Shown here: one piece after another, positions 17,012 through 24,994 of the stretch
Layout of the letters: every line of letters starts with the position of its first letter
How positions within the stretch are numbered: the first letter of the stretch is position 1
Assembly (NCBI RefSeq): GCF_001686985.1
Contig: NZ_CP015322.1
Coordinates: 620,001-684,000, forward strand
Length of the DNA: 64,000 nucleotides
Direction: 5' to 3'
Source of the DNA: Mesorhizobium amorphae CCNWGS0123
GTDB taxonomy: Bacteria > Pseudomonadota > Alphaproteobacteria > Rhizobiales > Rhizobiaceae
The notes under the pieces: generated by a model
The model's input: only the letters and a program-made list of their open reading frames with translations
Database searches by the model: none
Told to the model about the DNA's origin: nothing
Made by a program: the position numbers and the translations under genes

Positions 17012-18206
17012 AGCCTTCATCTGCGACTATGTCCGCACGCCGATCGGCCGGTTTGGCGGTATCTTGTCGGCAGTGCGCGCGGACGATCTTGCCGCGGTTC
17101 CGCTGAAGGCGCTGATACGGCGCAATGCCTCGATGGACTGGGCTGAGATCGACGACGTGATCTACGGCTGCGCCAACCAGGCGGGCGAGGACAACCGCAA
17201 CGTCGCGCGCATGGCGCTGCTTCTGGCCGGACTTCCTGTCAAGGTGTCCGGGAGCACCATCAACCGGCTGTGCGGTTCGGGTATGGATGCCGTCATCGCC
17301 GCCGCCCGCGCAATCAAGGCCGGCGAGGCGCAACTGATGATCGCCGGCGGGGTGGAATCGATGAGCCGCGCGCCCTTCGTTATGCCGAAAGCCGATGCCG
17401 CCTTCTCACGCAAGGCCGAGATTTACGACACCACCATCGGGTGGCGTTTCGCAAACCCCCTTATGGAAAAACAATACGGGATCGAATCCATGCCGGAGAC
17501 GGCCGAAAACGTCGCCGAAGACTTCAAGGTCTCCCGGCAAGACCAGGACGCCTTTGCCGCACGCAGCCAGGCAAGGGCCGTCATGGCTCAGGACAACGGC
17601 CGGCTGGCTAAGGAAATCGTGGCTGTGACGATCCCGCAGCGCAGGGGCGATCCCCTGGTTGTTGAGCGAGACGAGCACCCACGCGCCAGCTCGACTGTCG
17701 AAACGCTGGCGAAGCTGCCGGCACCGTTCCGCCAGGGCGGCACGGTCACGGCCGGCAACGCCTCCGGCGTTAACGACGGCGCGGCCGCCCTGATCGTCGC
17801 TTCGGAAGCGGCGGCGAAAAGGCATGACCTGACGCCGATCGCCCGCGTGTTGGGTGCCGCGACTGCTGGCGTCGAGCCACGCGTCATGGGCATGGGGCCT
17901 GTCCCAGCGACCCGCAAACTTTGCGCACGGCTCGGCCTCGATCCGTTTGACTTCGATGTGATCGAGCTCAACGAAGCTTTCGCCTCACAAGCGATTGCAG
18001 TGATGCGCGAACTCGGCCTTGGTGACTCGTCCCGCGTCAATCCGAACGGTGGAGCGATCGCCCTGGGGCATCCGCTTGGAATGTCAGGCGCGCGCATCAC
18101 CGGGACCGCCGCACTCGAACTGCGGGAGCGCGGCGCCAAGCGCGCGCTCGCGACCATGTGCGTCGGCGTAGGTCAAGGAATCGCGTTAGCGCTGGAACGT
18201 TTGTAG
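17004..18206 (+). CDS. Acetyl-CoA acyltransferase, 3-oxoadipyl-CoA thiolase-like
   Basis: A 400-residue thiolase. The nucleophilic Cys90 lies in NRLCGSGMDAV; the second active-site elements are NEAFA, GHPLGMSGAR and the C-terminal CVGVGQG with the general-base Cys. The N-terminal VRTPIGRFGG and overall form resemble PcaF/PaaJ thiolases that split 3-oxoadipyl-CoA into succinyl-CoA and acetyl-CoA, the natural end of this catabolic cluster. Coupled to the FadB-like gene by an 8-bp overlap. A decayed copy of its last 110 or so bases lies at 24447-24579. Confidence 0.9.
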   Translation: MPEAFICDYVRTPIGRFGGILSAVRADDLAAVPLKALIRRNASMDWAEIDDVIYGCANQAGEDNRNVARMALLLAGLPVKVSGSTINRLCGSGMDAVIAAARAIKAGEAQLMIAGGVESMSRAPFVMPKADAAFSRKAEIYDTTIGWRFANPLMEKQYGIESMPETAENVAEDFKVSRQDQDAFAARSQARAVMAQDNGRLAKEIVAVTIPQRRGDPLVVERDEHPRASSTVETLAKLPAPFRQGGTVTAGNASGVNDGAAALIVASEAAAKRHDLTPIARVLGAATAGVEPRVMGMGPVPATRKLCARLGLDPFDFDVIELNEAFASQAIAVMRELGLGDSSRVNPNGGAIALGHPLGMSGARITGTAALELRERGAKRALATMCVGVGQGIALALERL

Positions 18207-18458
18207 CAGCGGGCTGGCCGCTCGTTTGGCTCCGACAACGTGCCGGAGTGCTTGAGGCCCGGCGTCCGTATAAGGTGGACAGAGGGACTGCCAAGCGCGC
18301 AGATGAAGGAAAGGAAGAAGGCGCGCGTAGGAGCATCAGCCCTTTGCGACGGCCTTTTCAAGTCAGGCGGTGCCGACTGCAGCGGCTTCTCCCGCTGGTC
18401 TTTGGTCAAGAGATGCATACGGGCCTCCTACCGCTCGGGTCTTGCCAGTGCCGGCTAT

Positions 18459-18729
18459 CCAGCCCCGAAAGCCGCTGGATGTCGAAACCATCGTCGAGGC
18501 GGCCAGGGTGCCGGGTCGCCTCGTCGTCGTCGCCGAGAACCATTCGGTCATCGGTGGCCTCGGCGAAGCGGTCGGCTCGGTGCTGCTGCGCAACGGCGTG
18601 ACGCCGGCCTTCCGCCACATCGGCCTGCCGGACGCCTTCCTCGACGCCGGCGCCCTGCCGACGCTTCACGACCGTTACGGCATCTCGACATCCGCTATGG
18701 TGAACAGGGTCCGCGACTGGTTGAAATGA
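18459..18729 (+). pseudogene. Transketolase C-terminal domain remnant
   Basis: An open stretch encoding about 90 residues of a transketolase-family C-terminal domain: LDVETIVEAARVPGRLVVVA, ENHSVIGGLGEAV, and an end like YGISTSAMVNRVRDWLK. The thiamine-binding and pyrimidine domains are missing, and upstream sequence (18210-18458) has no recognisable coding. It is the 3' end of a gene whose body has been lost, beside the junction after the thiolase. Confidence 0.7.
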
Positions 18730-18811
18730 GGAAATGTGGCCACCGAACGACCCTCCCATAACATGAAGCGGCCAGCGCGGCATCGCACAGAGCTCAGGGA
18801 GGAATATCAGC

Positions 18812-18910
18812 GTGATTGCAGCTTCAATCACGCGTCGTGGCCTGATCGGGGGCGTGGCCGCTGCTTTCGGAGCCGGCCATCCTGTCACTTCCACGCTGGG
18901 CGCAGGCTAC
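18812..18910 (+). pseudogene. Truncated Tat-signal N-terminus
   Basis: A GTG with a strong upstream GGGAGGAAT starts a frame reading MIAASITRRGLIGGVAAAFG, a typical twin-arginine signal peptide, then loses coding character as it enters the AT-rich hip operator region. It looks like an exported protein gene cut off by insertion of the hipBA block. The frame happens to stay open into hipB; a fused product is unlikely. Confidence 0.5.
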
Positions 18911-18932
18911 GACGACACTAACGCTCGCGCCA

Positions 18933-19031
18933 CATACGCGATTACGTATATGATCTTTTTATACCGCTTCGCGTATAGATTCGTGATATACGCGAACCCG
19001 TATATTGACGAAATATACCAACTCGCGTATA
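18933..19031 (+). promoter_or_regulatory. Four evenly spaced HipB-type operators
   Basis: Four inverted repeats of the form TATAC-N8-GTATA start at 18933 (first base C instead of T), 18960, 18987 and 19014; each is 18 bp, and they are exactly 27 bp apart. The last ends 20 bp before the hipB start. Known HipB operators of E. coli have the analogous form TATCC-N8-GGATA and also occur as several sites before hipBA, so this is very probably the autoregulatory region of the module. Confidence 0.85.
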
Positions 19032-19051
19032 TCAACCTCTGGAGACGCGCC

Positions 19052-19306
19052 ATGACCGACCAGATCGCTCGCAACGAAAAGCAACTCGGTGCCATCCTTC
19101 GCCGAGCCCGCAGGCAGGCCGGCCTCACGCAAGCGGCGCTGGGCAGTCATATCCATCTGCGCCAGGGCACGGTATCCCGGCTTGAAGCCGGGGAACCTGC
19201 GGTTCAACTGCACACACTGATGGCCGCACTTTCCGCCCTTGGCCTTGAACTCGTCGTGAGGTCGCGCAGCAAAGGCAGCGCAACCGACATCGAGAATCTG
19301 TTCTAG
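19052..19306 (+). CDS. hipB: HipB-like antitoxin / operator-binding protein
   Basis: An 84-residue protein with a central XRE-type helix-turn-helix (LRRARRQAGLTQAALGSHIH, then RQGTVSRLEAGEP). This is the size and form of HipB, which binds HipA and represses hipBA. The start ATG has GGAG upstream; the frame's upstream extension through the operators is not credible. Its stop overlaps the hipA GTG start by 1 bp, giving tight coupling. The four operators before it are its likely targets. Confidence 0.88.
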   Translation: MTDQIARNEKQLGAILRRARRQAGLTQAALGSHIHLRQGTVSRLEAGEPAVQLHTLMAALSALGLELVVRSRSKGSATDIENLF

Positions 19307-20631
19307 TGGCGCGGCGCCCGGCCCATGTCCCGCTCAATGTCTTCCTGAACGGGCGGCTTGTCGGCGTGCTGCGCCGGGAATCGACGGGAGCCATCGACTT
19401 CCAGTACGCCCGTCAGTGGCTGGACTGGCGGAGCACCTTCCCCGTCTCGCTCTCGCTCCCGCTGCGCGAAGATCGCTATATAGGCGCGCCCGTCATCAAC
19501 GTCTTCGACAACCTGCTCCCTGACAACGATGCCATCCGCAGGCGCATCGCCGAACGCGTCAATGCCGACGGCACGGACGCCTACAGTATGCTGTCTGTCC
19601 TCGGCCATGACTGCGTCGGCGCCCTACAATTCCTGTCCGACGGCATCGATCCCGGCCCCGTTGGCCTCAGCGATGGCAAACGTATCAGCGACGATGACGT
19701 GGCGGAGATGATCAACAACCTTGCAGCGGCCCCTCTCGGTCTCGGCGAAGATGAGGACTTCCGTATCTCCATCGCCGGCGCGCAAGAAAAGACCGCACTG
19801 CTGCGCAAGGACGGCCACTGGTTCAAGCCGATTGGAACTTCCGCGACCACACACATCCTGAAGCCACAGATCGGCCGGCTGCCCAACGGCATCGATCTTA
19901 CGAACAGCGTCGAGAACGAATATCTGTGCCTCAAGCTGCTCGAGGCGTTTGGCATCCCTGCGGCAAAGTCGGAGATCGCCGATTTCGGAGAGCGGCGAAC
20001 GCTGATCGTCGAACGCTTCGACCGCCTGTGGGCTCGCGATGGCCGCCTTCTGCGCCTGCCGCAGGAGGATTGCTGCCAAGCTCTGTCCATACCCCCGACA
20101 AGGAAATACCAGACGGGTGGCGGTCCCGGCCTGCGCGCGATTGTCGACCTGCTGAAAGGCAGCGACACGCCTAACGAAGACATAATGACCTTCATGCGGG
20201 CAAACATCATATTCTGGCTGATTGGCGCAACAGACGGTCACGCCAAGAACTTCAGCATCTTCCTGACGCCAGGCGGGCGTTACCGGCTGACGCCCCTTTA
20301 CGATGTGCTCACCGCGCAGCCCAGCCTCGACACCGGTGAAGTCTCGCGCAAGAAATTCAAGCTGGCCATGTCTATCGGCAAGAGCCGGCATTATGCCATC
20401 CAGGACATCATGCCCCGCCATTTCATGCAGACAGCTGACCTTGCAGACATCGGCAAGCCGATGATGAAAGCGCTATTTGAGGACCTCGCCATCGGCGTCG
20501 AACTCAGGATAGCTGCCTTAGCAGAATCCCTCCCTCGGGGATTTCCGCCAGCGCTCGTGGATTCTGTTACGGCCGCGCTTAGGCACCGCGCACGCTTCCT
20601 CGTTGAAGAGGGTGAAGCGACCTGTTGCTGA
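19306..20631 (+). CDS. hipA: HipA-like serine/threonine kinase toxin
   Basis: A 441-residue HipA-family kinase. Recognisable parts are the N-terminal subdomain (VFLNGRLVGVLRR), the glycine-rich loop with Ser in SIAGAQEKTALL, HWFKPIGTSATTHILKP with the ATP-contacting Lys, the catalytic segment GATDGHAKNFSIF, and the metal-binding region LTPLYDVLTA. All catalytic elements look intact. HipA of E. coli phosphorylates glutamyl-tRNA synthetase and causes persistence; the target here is unknown. GTG start overlapping hipB. The module is flanked by gene fragments, which fits mobile acquisition. Confidence 0.9.
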   Translation: MARRPAHVPLNVFLNGRLVGVLRRESTGAIDFQYARQWLDWRSTFPVSLSLPLREDRYIGAPVINVFDNLLPDNDAIRRRIAERVNADGTDAYSMLSVLGHDCVGALQFLSDGIDPGPVGLSDGKRISDDDVAEMINNLAAAPLGLGEDEDFRISIAGAQEKTALLRKDGHWFKPIGTSATTHILKPQIGRLPNGIDLTNSVENEYLCLKLLEAFGIPAAKSEIADFGERRTLIVERFDRLWARDGRLLRLPQEDCCQALSIPPTRKYQTGGGPGLRAIVDLLKGSDTPNEDIMTFMRANIIFWLIGATDGHAKNFSIFLTPGGRYRLTPLYDVLTAQPSLDTGEVSRKKFKLAMSIGKSRHYAIQDIMPRHFMQTADLADIGKPMMKALFEDLAIGVELRIAALAESLPRGFPPALVDSVTAALRHRARFLVEEGEATCC

Positions 20632-20741
20632 GAGCTTTAAGGAACCTGTGGGATGAGGATATTGCCTTAGTGAAAGGGACAAAGGACGCAAACGTCGCAA
20701 CGGCGGTTACGGGTTAGATTCGCCACCCTGCCTGGAAGAAC

Positions 20742-20817
20742 AGTCAGCTTTTCAAAACGGGCTTCGCGGCGCGAAATAAGATCGCTTCATCCTAAGGTCG
20801 TTCTCGAAAGCCAACGT
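20742..20817 (+). other. Possible decayed tts box
   Basis: At 20742 the first half of a tts-box-like sequence, GTCAGCTTTTC followed by AAAA, is seen. At 20798 a second, TTCTCGAAAG, is followed 7 bp later by CCTA. Neither has both halves in register, and no effector gene lies downstream on this strand, only the 3' end of the cytochrome c gene. It could be chance or the relic of a TtsI site. Confidence 0.25.
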
Positions 20818-20829
20818 CCTAAGGTTTCT

Positions 20830-21207
20830 CTAGCCTGACACACTCTTGAGATAGGCGATGACATTTTTGATGTCGTCAGGGTTCTTGAGGCCCGGAAATC
20901 CCATCTTGTTGGCCGGCACTTTCTTCTTGGGGTTTTTTAGGTATTCCGCGAGATTCGTCTCGACCCAGACCAAGCCCGCGGCACCTGCACCCTTCATCGC
21001 TGATGAATAGACATAACCGGGCGCGGTCCCGGCTTTCCGGCCAACGACGCCCTTCAATGTGGGGCCGATCTTGTTCGCATCAGTTTCGGCGTTATGACAG
21101 GCAGCGCACTTTCTGAAGACGGCTTTCCCGGCCTCGATATCCTGGGCTCGGGTGACCGATGACGTTAGCGCCAGACCAATTGCGGCACTGACAAGCAAGC
21201 ATTTCAC
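20830..21207 (-). CDS. Periplasmic class I cytochrome c
   Basis: A 125-residue c-type cytochrome. Residues 1-21 are a Sec signal (MKCLLVSAAIGLALTSSVTRA, cleaved before QDIEAG). The haem-binding CxxCH is CAACH near residue 37, the axial Met is probably in ANKMGFPG (about 101), and the end is the usual C-terminal helix DDIKNVIAYLKSVSG. It resembles cytochrome c2/c550 electron carriers between the bc1 complex and an oxidase. Upstream lies a NifA/sigma54-type promoter, which suggests expression in nitrogen-fixing bacteroids, where microaerobic respiration needs its own carriers. The leader between promoter and start would be about 150 nt. Confidence 0.9.
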   Translation of the reverse strand: MKCLLVSAAIGLALTSSVTRAQDIEAGKAVFRKCAACHNAETDANKIGPTLKGVVGRKAGTAPGYVYSSAMKGAGAAGLVWVETNLAEYLKNPKKKVPANKMGFPGLKNPDDIKNVIAYLKSVSG

Positions 21208-21368
21208 GCGGGAAACTCTCCGATTGGTTTTGTTGCTATGGCTGATTTGGGACGCAACGAGGATTGTTCCGTTGCAGGTGAGGCGGCGAGATTGGCGATA
21301 GTAACGTCAACCCATTTTCGACGCGCTATTTCAAAGAGCCTACGTAACACGCGTTTGCGAATCACCAC

Positions 21369-21441
21369 GCATCCGCCGTGCCAAATGAGAAATCGTTTCG
21401 GAACAATACGATAGCTCGGCAGCTGTGTCGCATATCCGACA
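21369..21441 (-). promoter_or_regulatory. NifA-type UAS plus sigma54 -24/-12 promoter
   Basis: On the minus strand, TTGGCACGGCGGATGC (21384 to 21369) has the -24 GG and -12 GC of a sigma54 promoter, exactly 10 bp apart. A TGT-N10-ACA element, the NifA activator site, lies at 21426-21441, about 70-85 bp upstream of the expected start site. It points toward the cytochrome c gene. A related copy with both elements lies at 24315-24389. Confidence 0.75.
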
Positions 21442-21458
21442 TCGGTAGATGCTGTCAT

Positions 21459-22284
21459 CCAATCACGCGCAAATGTCGCATCCGGCCTCGATCAGCGCGT
21501 CGACGAATGCCGGTATCTCACTCGGCTGCATCAGAGGCCGTCGCGAACCTTCCTCCCGTTGGCTCGGCTAGGAGTAGAAGGGGTGAGGGTGCGGCTGGCG
21601 CCGCACCCGTGGCCCGTAAATCCTGCCGACCTTGTTTTCAACTGGCGCAGAAAAGCGAGGATCCCTTTACAGACCGTCGATTTCATCCAGCTTTTCGATG
21701 ATCGCTTTCCACGTCTCGGCCTCCGGAAAATCCTGTCCCCAAAGGTGCGGCGCGCCCGCCGATGTCACCTTAACTTGAACTCGGGATATCGGAAGTCACC
21801 TACGTGGTTATACCCGCTCATCCCTTGCTCCTCTCGGCCTTCGTGCTGGCAGATTCCGCCTTGCCTCGCGGGTCGGCGTACCGGGTATCGGCGGCTAGGT
21901 TGTCACAGAGCTTCACACCGAGCTGTTAACGGCTCGGCATGTCCGGTTGGGAACGGCTGATGGACCCCCCGCCTTCTTCAGCCAGTATTTCCTCCGGTGA
22001 AACAGAAACTCACGCGATTTGCAGGTCGCATGAAAGCCCGCTTTGCCAAGTTCACCCCGATCATTCGTTCATTTTCGCCGTCCTGCCGCGTCGTGGCTCA
22101 TCGAGCACATCTCCTGGCACTTTCGATGGCGGGAAGACAGCAACGATCCTATCTGCCACGCGACAAGTATGCCTTTTGCGCTCATGCGCTCTAAATCGTG
22201 CACGCCGTTCCAATGCCGCCCGCATGGAAGAGTCAATGGCAATGACGTGGAGCACCCCATCATTTCTTCTGTCGTGAAGCTCAG
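21459..22284. other. Region of gene debris with a hairpin
   Basis: No convincing gene. Around 21600-21660 one frame gives VNPADLVFNWRRKARI, which recalls the first protein of IS66-type elements, but the match is short. A strong hairpin occupies 21587-21608. The remaining frames are short and lack ribosome sites. Confidence 0.35.
21587..21608. repeat. Perfect 9-bp stem hairpin
   Basis: GGGTGCGGC-TGGC-GCCGCACCC forms a perfect stem with a 4-base loop and no following T-run, so it is not an ordinary terminator. GC-rich palindromes of this kind are common as dispersed intergenic repeats in rhizobia; other copies in this window were not found. Confidence 0.5.
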
Positions 22285-23361
22285 TCAAATGTTTTCAGGC
22301 AGGTAGATATCGAAAGGCAGGAACGTCTGTCCGGGTGCGTTGGCTGGTCCGTCTTTGATCGCAATCGCCATGAGATCAACCAGCTCTCGGCACAGCCTTT
22401 CCAGAGGTGTCGCGATCACCATGGTGGCGATGTTATCCGCCAGTGCAACGCGCGATTCTGGTGTGATTTGATCGCAGACGACAATCGGCGGATCCACCGG
22501 CTTGATCGCCCTCACTGCGGCGATGGCTCCTTCGATGGCGCCACCTACAATGTGACATCCGACAAGGTCGGGGTTCGTGTTGAGCAGGTCCGTCATGGCC
22601 TGATAATTCAATTCGCTTGTTTCGAGATTGACCAACGGCTCCAAGACGGTGAAACTTGGGGCCCTCTCACGAAAATATGAACGCAGGCCTATCTCGCGCA
22701 ATTCCTCACCCTGAAAGCGGTGGCTGCTCACGAACACCGCGACCTTGCCCGGCCGTCTCGCGCATTTGGCAATCATCCAGGCAGCGGTGCGCCCTGCTTT
22801 TCGATTGTTGAGGCCGATGTAGCCTTCGCGAACGCCGGCGGCGAAATCAGACAGCAGCGAGAACACGGGGATGCCGTGTGCCTTCAACGCCTCAACGGCG
22901 TCGGTGACCGCCGGATGATCCGGGCTGACAAGGGCAACCGCGTGCGTTTTGCCCGCCAAGCGGTTCAACTGCCCGACGATGTCTTCCGGCGACTGGCCCG
23001 CCCAGGAGTCAACAATCGGGACACATCTGAACCGCAGCGCCTGTGCAGCCGCACGCTCCAGTTCGCGTGCAAACTCCTGATAGAAATGCTGCCCGGGCTT
23101 CCGAAGAAGGAAACCCAGCCTGTATTCCGGGAGCTCTTGGTGCATTCGCTGCTTGATCAGCCTGGTGGCATGGTAGCCGATGGCGCTTGCGGCCTGGTAG
23201 ACCCGTCTTGCGGTCTCCTCCCGAACTGGAAGCCTGCCGTTCAGCACGCGGTCGACGGTTGCGACGCTAACCCCCGAAGCCTCTGCAAGATCTGAAATTG
23301 TCGGTCTCTTGGCCAATGGTGCGCTCATCGGTTTTCTGGGAGTTTGCGGGGTGGTAGTCAA
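22285..23361 (-). CDS. LacI-family transcriptional regulator
   Basis: A 358-residue LacI/GalR-type repressor. The N-terminal helix-turn-helix reads PTISDLAEASGVSVATVDRV, followed by the hinge LNGRLPVREETARRV, and residues about 75-358 form a periplasmic-binding-protein-like sugar sensor (LGFLLRKPGQHFYQEF, VALVSPDHPAV, VVCDQITPE). LacI regulators usually sit next to the sugar operon they control; here neighbours on both sides are debris, so it appears to be an orphan whose targets were lost or lie elsewhere. Confidence 0.9.
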   Translation of the reverse strand: MTTTPQTPRKPMSAPLAKRPTISDLAEASGVSVATVDRVLNGRLPVREETARRVYQAASAIGYHATRLIKQRMHQELPEYRLGFLLRKPGQHFYQEFARELERAAAQALRFRCVPIVDSWAGQSPEDIVGQLNRLAGKTHAVALVSPDHPAVTDAVEALKAHGIPVFSLLSDFAAGVREGYIGLNNRKAGRTAAWMIAKCARRPGKVAVFVSSHRFQGEELREIGLRSYFRERAPSFTVLEPLVNLETSELNYQAMTDLLNTNPDLVGCHIVGGAIEGAIAAVRAIKPVDPPIVVCDQITPESRVALADNIATMVIATPLERLCRELVDLMAIAIKDGPANAPGQTFLPFDIYLPENI

Positions 23362-24300
23362 TGATGGGGATTATTGCAAAACATTGAGTGGAACGAATGT
23401 GTTGGATATTTTCCAGCCAATGACCCTTAAGTTCCGGTGTCACCAGAGAGGCTAACGAGCGCGACGGCGGCGGCGATGATTAGCCGGCGAACGAAGAGAG
23501 ATTACAAACTACGGGCTGTCGAGCGGCCTGTCGGCGGCCTGATGGAGCGGGACGTCGGTGCTGCCATCCGCAACATCGTTGCCTGGTTGGGGCGTCCTCA
23601 TTTGAGCGGCGGGTGGCGCTTCGTTCTGGGGCAGCCGGCGGTGTGTCTTCCTGGTGAGGGCATCTCTATCGTTCCTGGCGTGCCACCTTAACTTAACGCG
23701 AAATAGCGGGACACGCCTTCTAAGCTCTGGTTCTATATCCTTGGCCTCATGTTTGGCACTGGTGCGGCCGGTCTCCTGCAGCGGGTCGCGGTCTGCCTTT
23801 CGGACTGATCTTAGGCCATGGCTCCCGCCCCAGCTTTTCACGCGGCGATCGCGTGGAGCGGTAGGTTACGCTAGAGCAGGCTGTGTGGCCGGCCTGGGGC
23901 GCGGACGCCGCTTGCCCTGCGAAGCGCCGGACGAGCGCCGTCGAAAAATCAGCGCAAAGGTTTCGACGACTCGGGTTTTGCGGTGTGAGGTCGCACGCCC
24001 CTATCGCCGACATCAGTGCGCCCAGTTGATCTTGGAGAGCCAAACGCGGACGCGGCCGAGGCAGAGCACGCCATCGCGCGACGGTGTGCCGAGGCAGGCA
24101 GCGGACCCGGAAGACCGAATTCCGCACCCTGCGTGAGACACTTCCGGCAGACGACAGGTCCGGGTCGTTGGGCCTGCCGGCAGCAGAGCCGGGAACTTGT
24201 CTTGCCTCCGAGCGGCCGCACCAACCTCGAGGCAACCCTTCCGGCAGCCCGGCAGCGCTGTGGGGAGCATGGAATGATTTCTCCTCAGTCCGCGACGCAC
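23362..24300. other. Gene-poor mosaic region
   Basis: About 940 bp with only short, overlapping frames of GC-rich composition and no recognisable domain. Frames on the minus strand downstream of the second NifA/sigma54 promoter copy (24315-24389) do not read as a known protein, so that promoter may drive nothing now. Possibly transposon debris. Confidence 0.4.
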
Positions 24301-24314
24301 TTGCGAATGACCGC

Positions 24315-24389
24315 GCATATTCCGTGCCAAAGGAGAAATCACTTCAAACAATACGCCGGCTCGAACGAAGCTGTGTCGCATGTCCGACA
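24315..24389 (-). promoter_or_regulatory. Second copy of the NifA UAS / sigma54 promoter
   Basis: The roughly 150-bp region 24297-24445 is a diverged copy of 21352-21500. Despite the drift it keeps both functional elements on the minus strand: TTGGCACGGAATATGC (24330 to 24315) with correct GG-N10-GC spacing, and TGT-N10-ACA at 24374-24389. No intact gene follows on the minus strand before the LacI gene. Confidence 0.6.
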
Positions 24390-24446
24390 TTGGCGGATGC
24401 TGCATCCAATCACGCGGTAAAATGCGCAAGTGTCGCATCCGGCCTT

Positions 24447-24579
24447 GCGCGCGTATCACCGGGCCCCGCGGCGCTCGAACTTAAGGAGCATGGCGCCAGG
24501 CGCGTTCGCGACAATGTGCGTGCGTCGGTCAAGGGATCGCGCGGCGCTCGAACACTTGTAGCAGCGGGCATGCTGCTCG
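24447..24579 (+). pseudogene. Decayed copy of the thiolase 3' end
   Basis: This stretch aligns with 18091-18220, the last 110 or so bases of the thiolase gene plus some bases after its stop, at roughly three-quarters identity. Shared blocks include ATCACCGGG, CTCGAAC, GGCGCCA, ATGTGCGT and TTGTAGCAGCGGGC. Several small indels break the frame. It is directly joined to the second NifA/sigma54 promoter copy, so both are pieces of an older arrangement. Confidence 0.65.
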
Positions 24580-24994
24580 CAATGTACTACAACGGTCTGT
24601 CCGCAACACCCACCCGGATGGTCGCCTCCGCCCCGCTCATCGATCGGGCAGCCCGCACCGACGACGACGGGCTATCGCGTCCACCCCCGTTCTGTCTCGG
24701 GGTCACATTGGCGATCGGATCGTCACCATCGGACTGATTGACTGGAGCAAGGTTAGGGTTCTCGATGGCCTCATTATCGGTGATCGGATCGTCATTTCTT
24801 AATGGTCAGCGATCGGAAGACGATAGCCAGACGGTAGACGTGACGGCGTGTCCGGCGACACAAGCTGCCGAACGCTTTGGCCGGAGCGAGGGTGCTACTG
24901 GGTCGAGCATCAGCCCGGAGTGATGAACAGTACGGATGAATTCGCACGTCCAATGAATATGGCGTCTCGGCCGGGGCCTTGGCGTCCGCAAGTA
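24580..24994. other. Non-coding spacer
   Basis: About 415 bp without a convincing gene. The short GATCGGATCGTCA-like phrase occurs twice (near 24713 and 24783), a small direct repeat. Nothing else was recognised. Confidence 0.35.
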
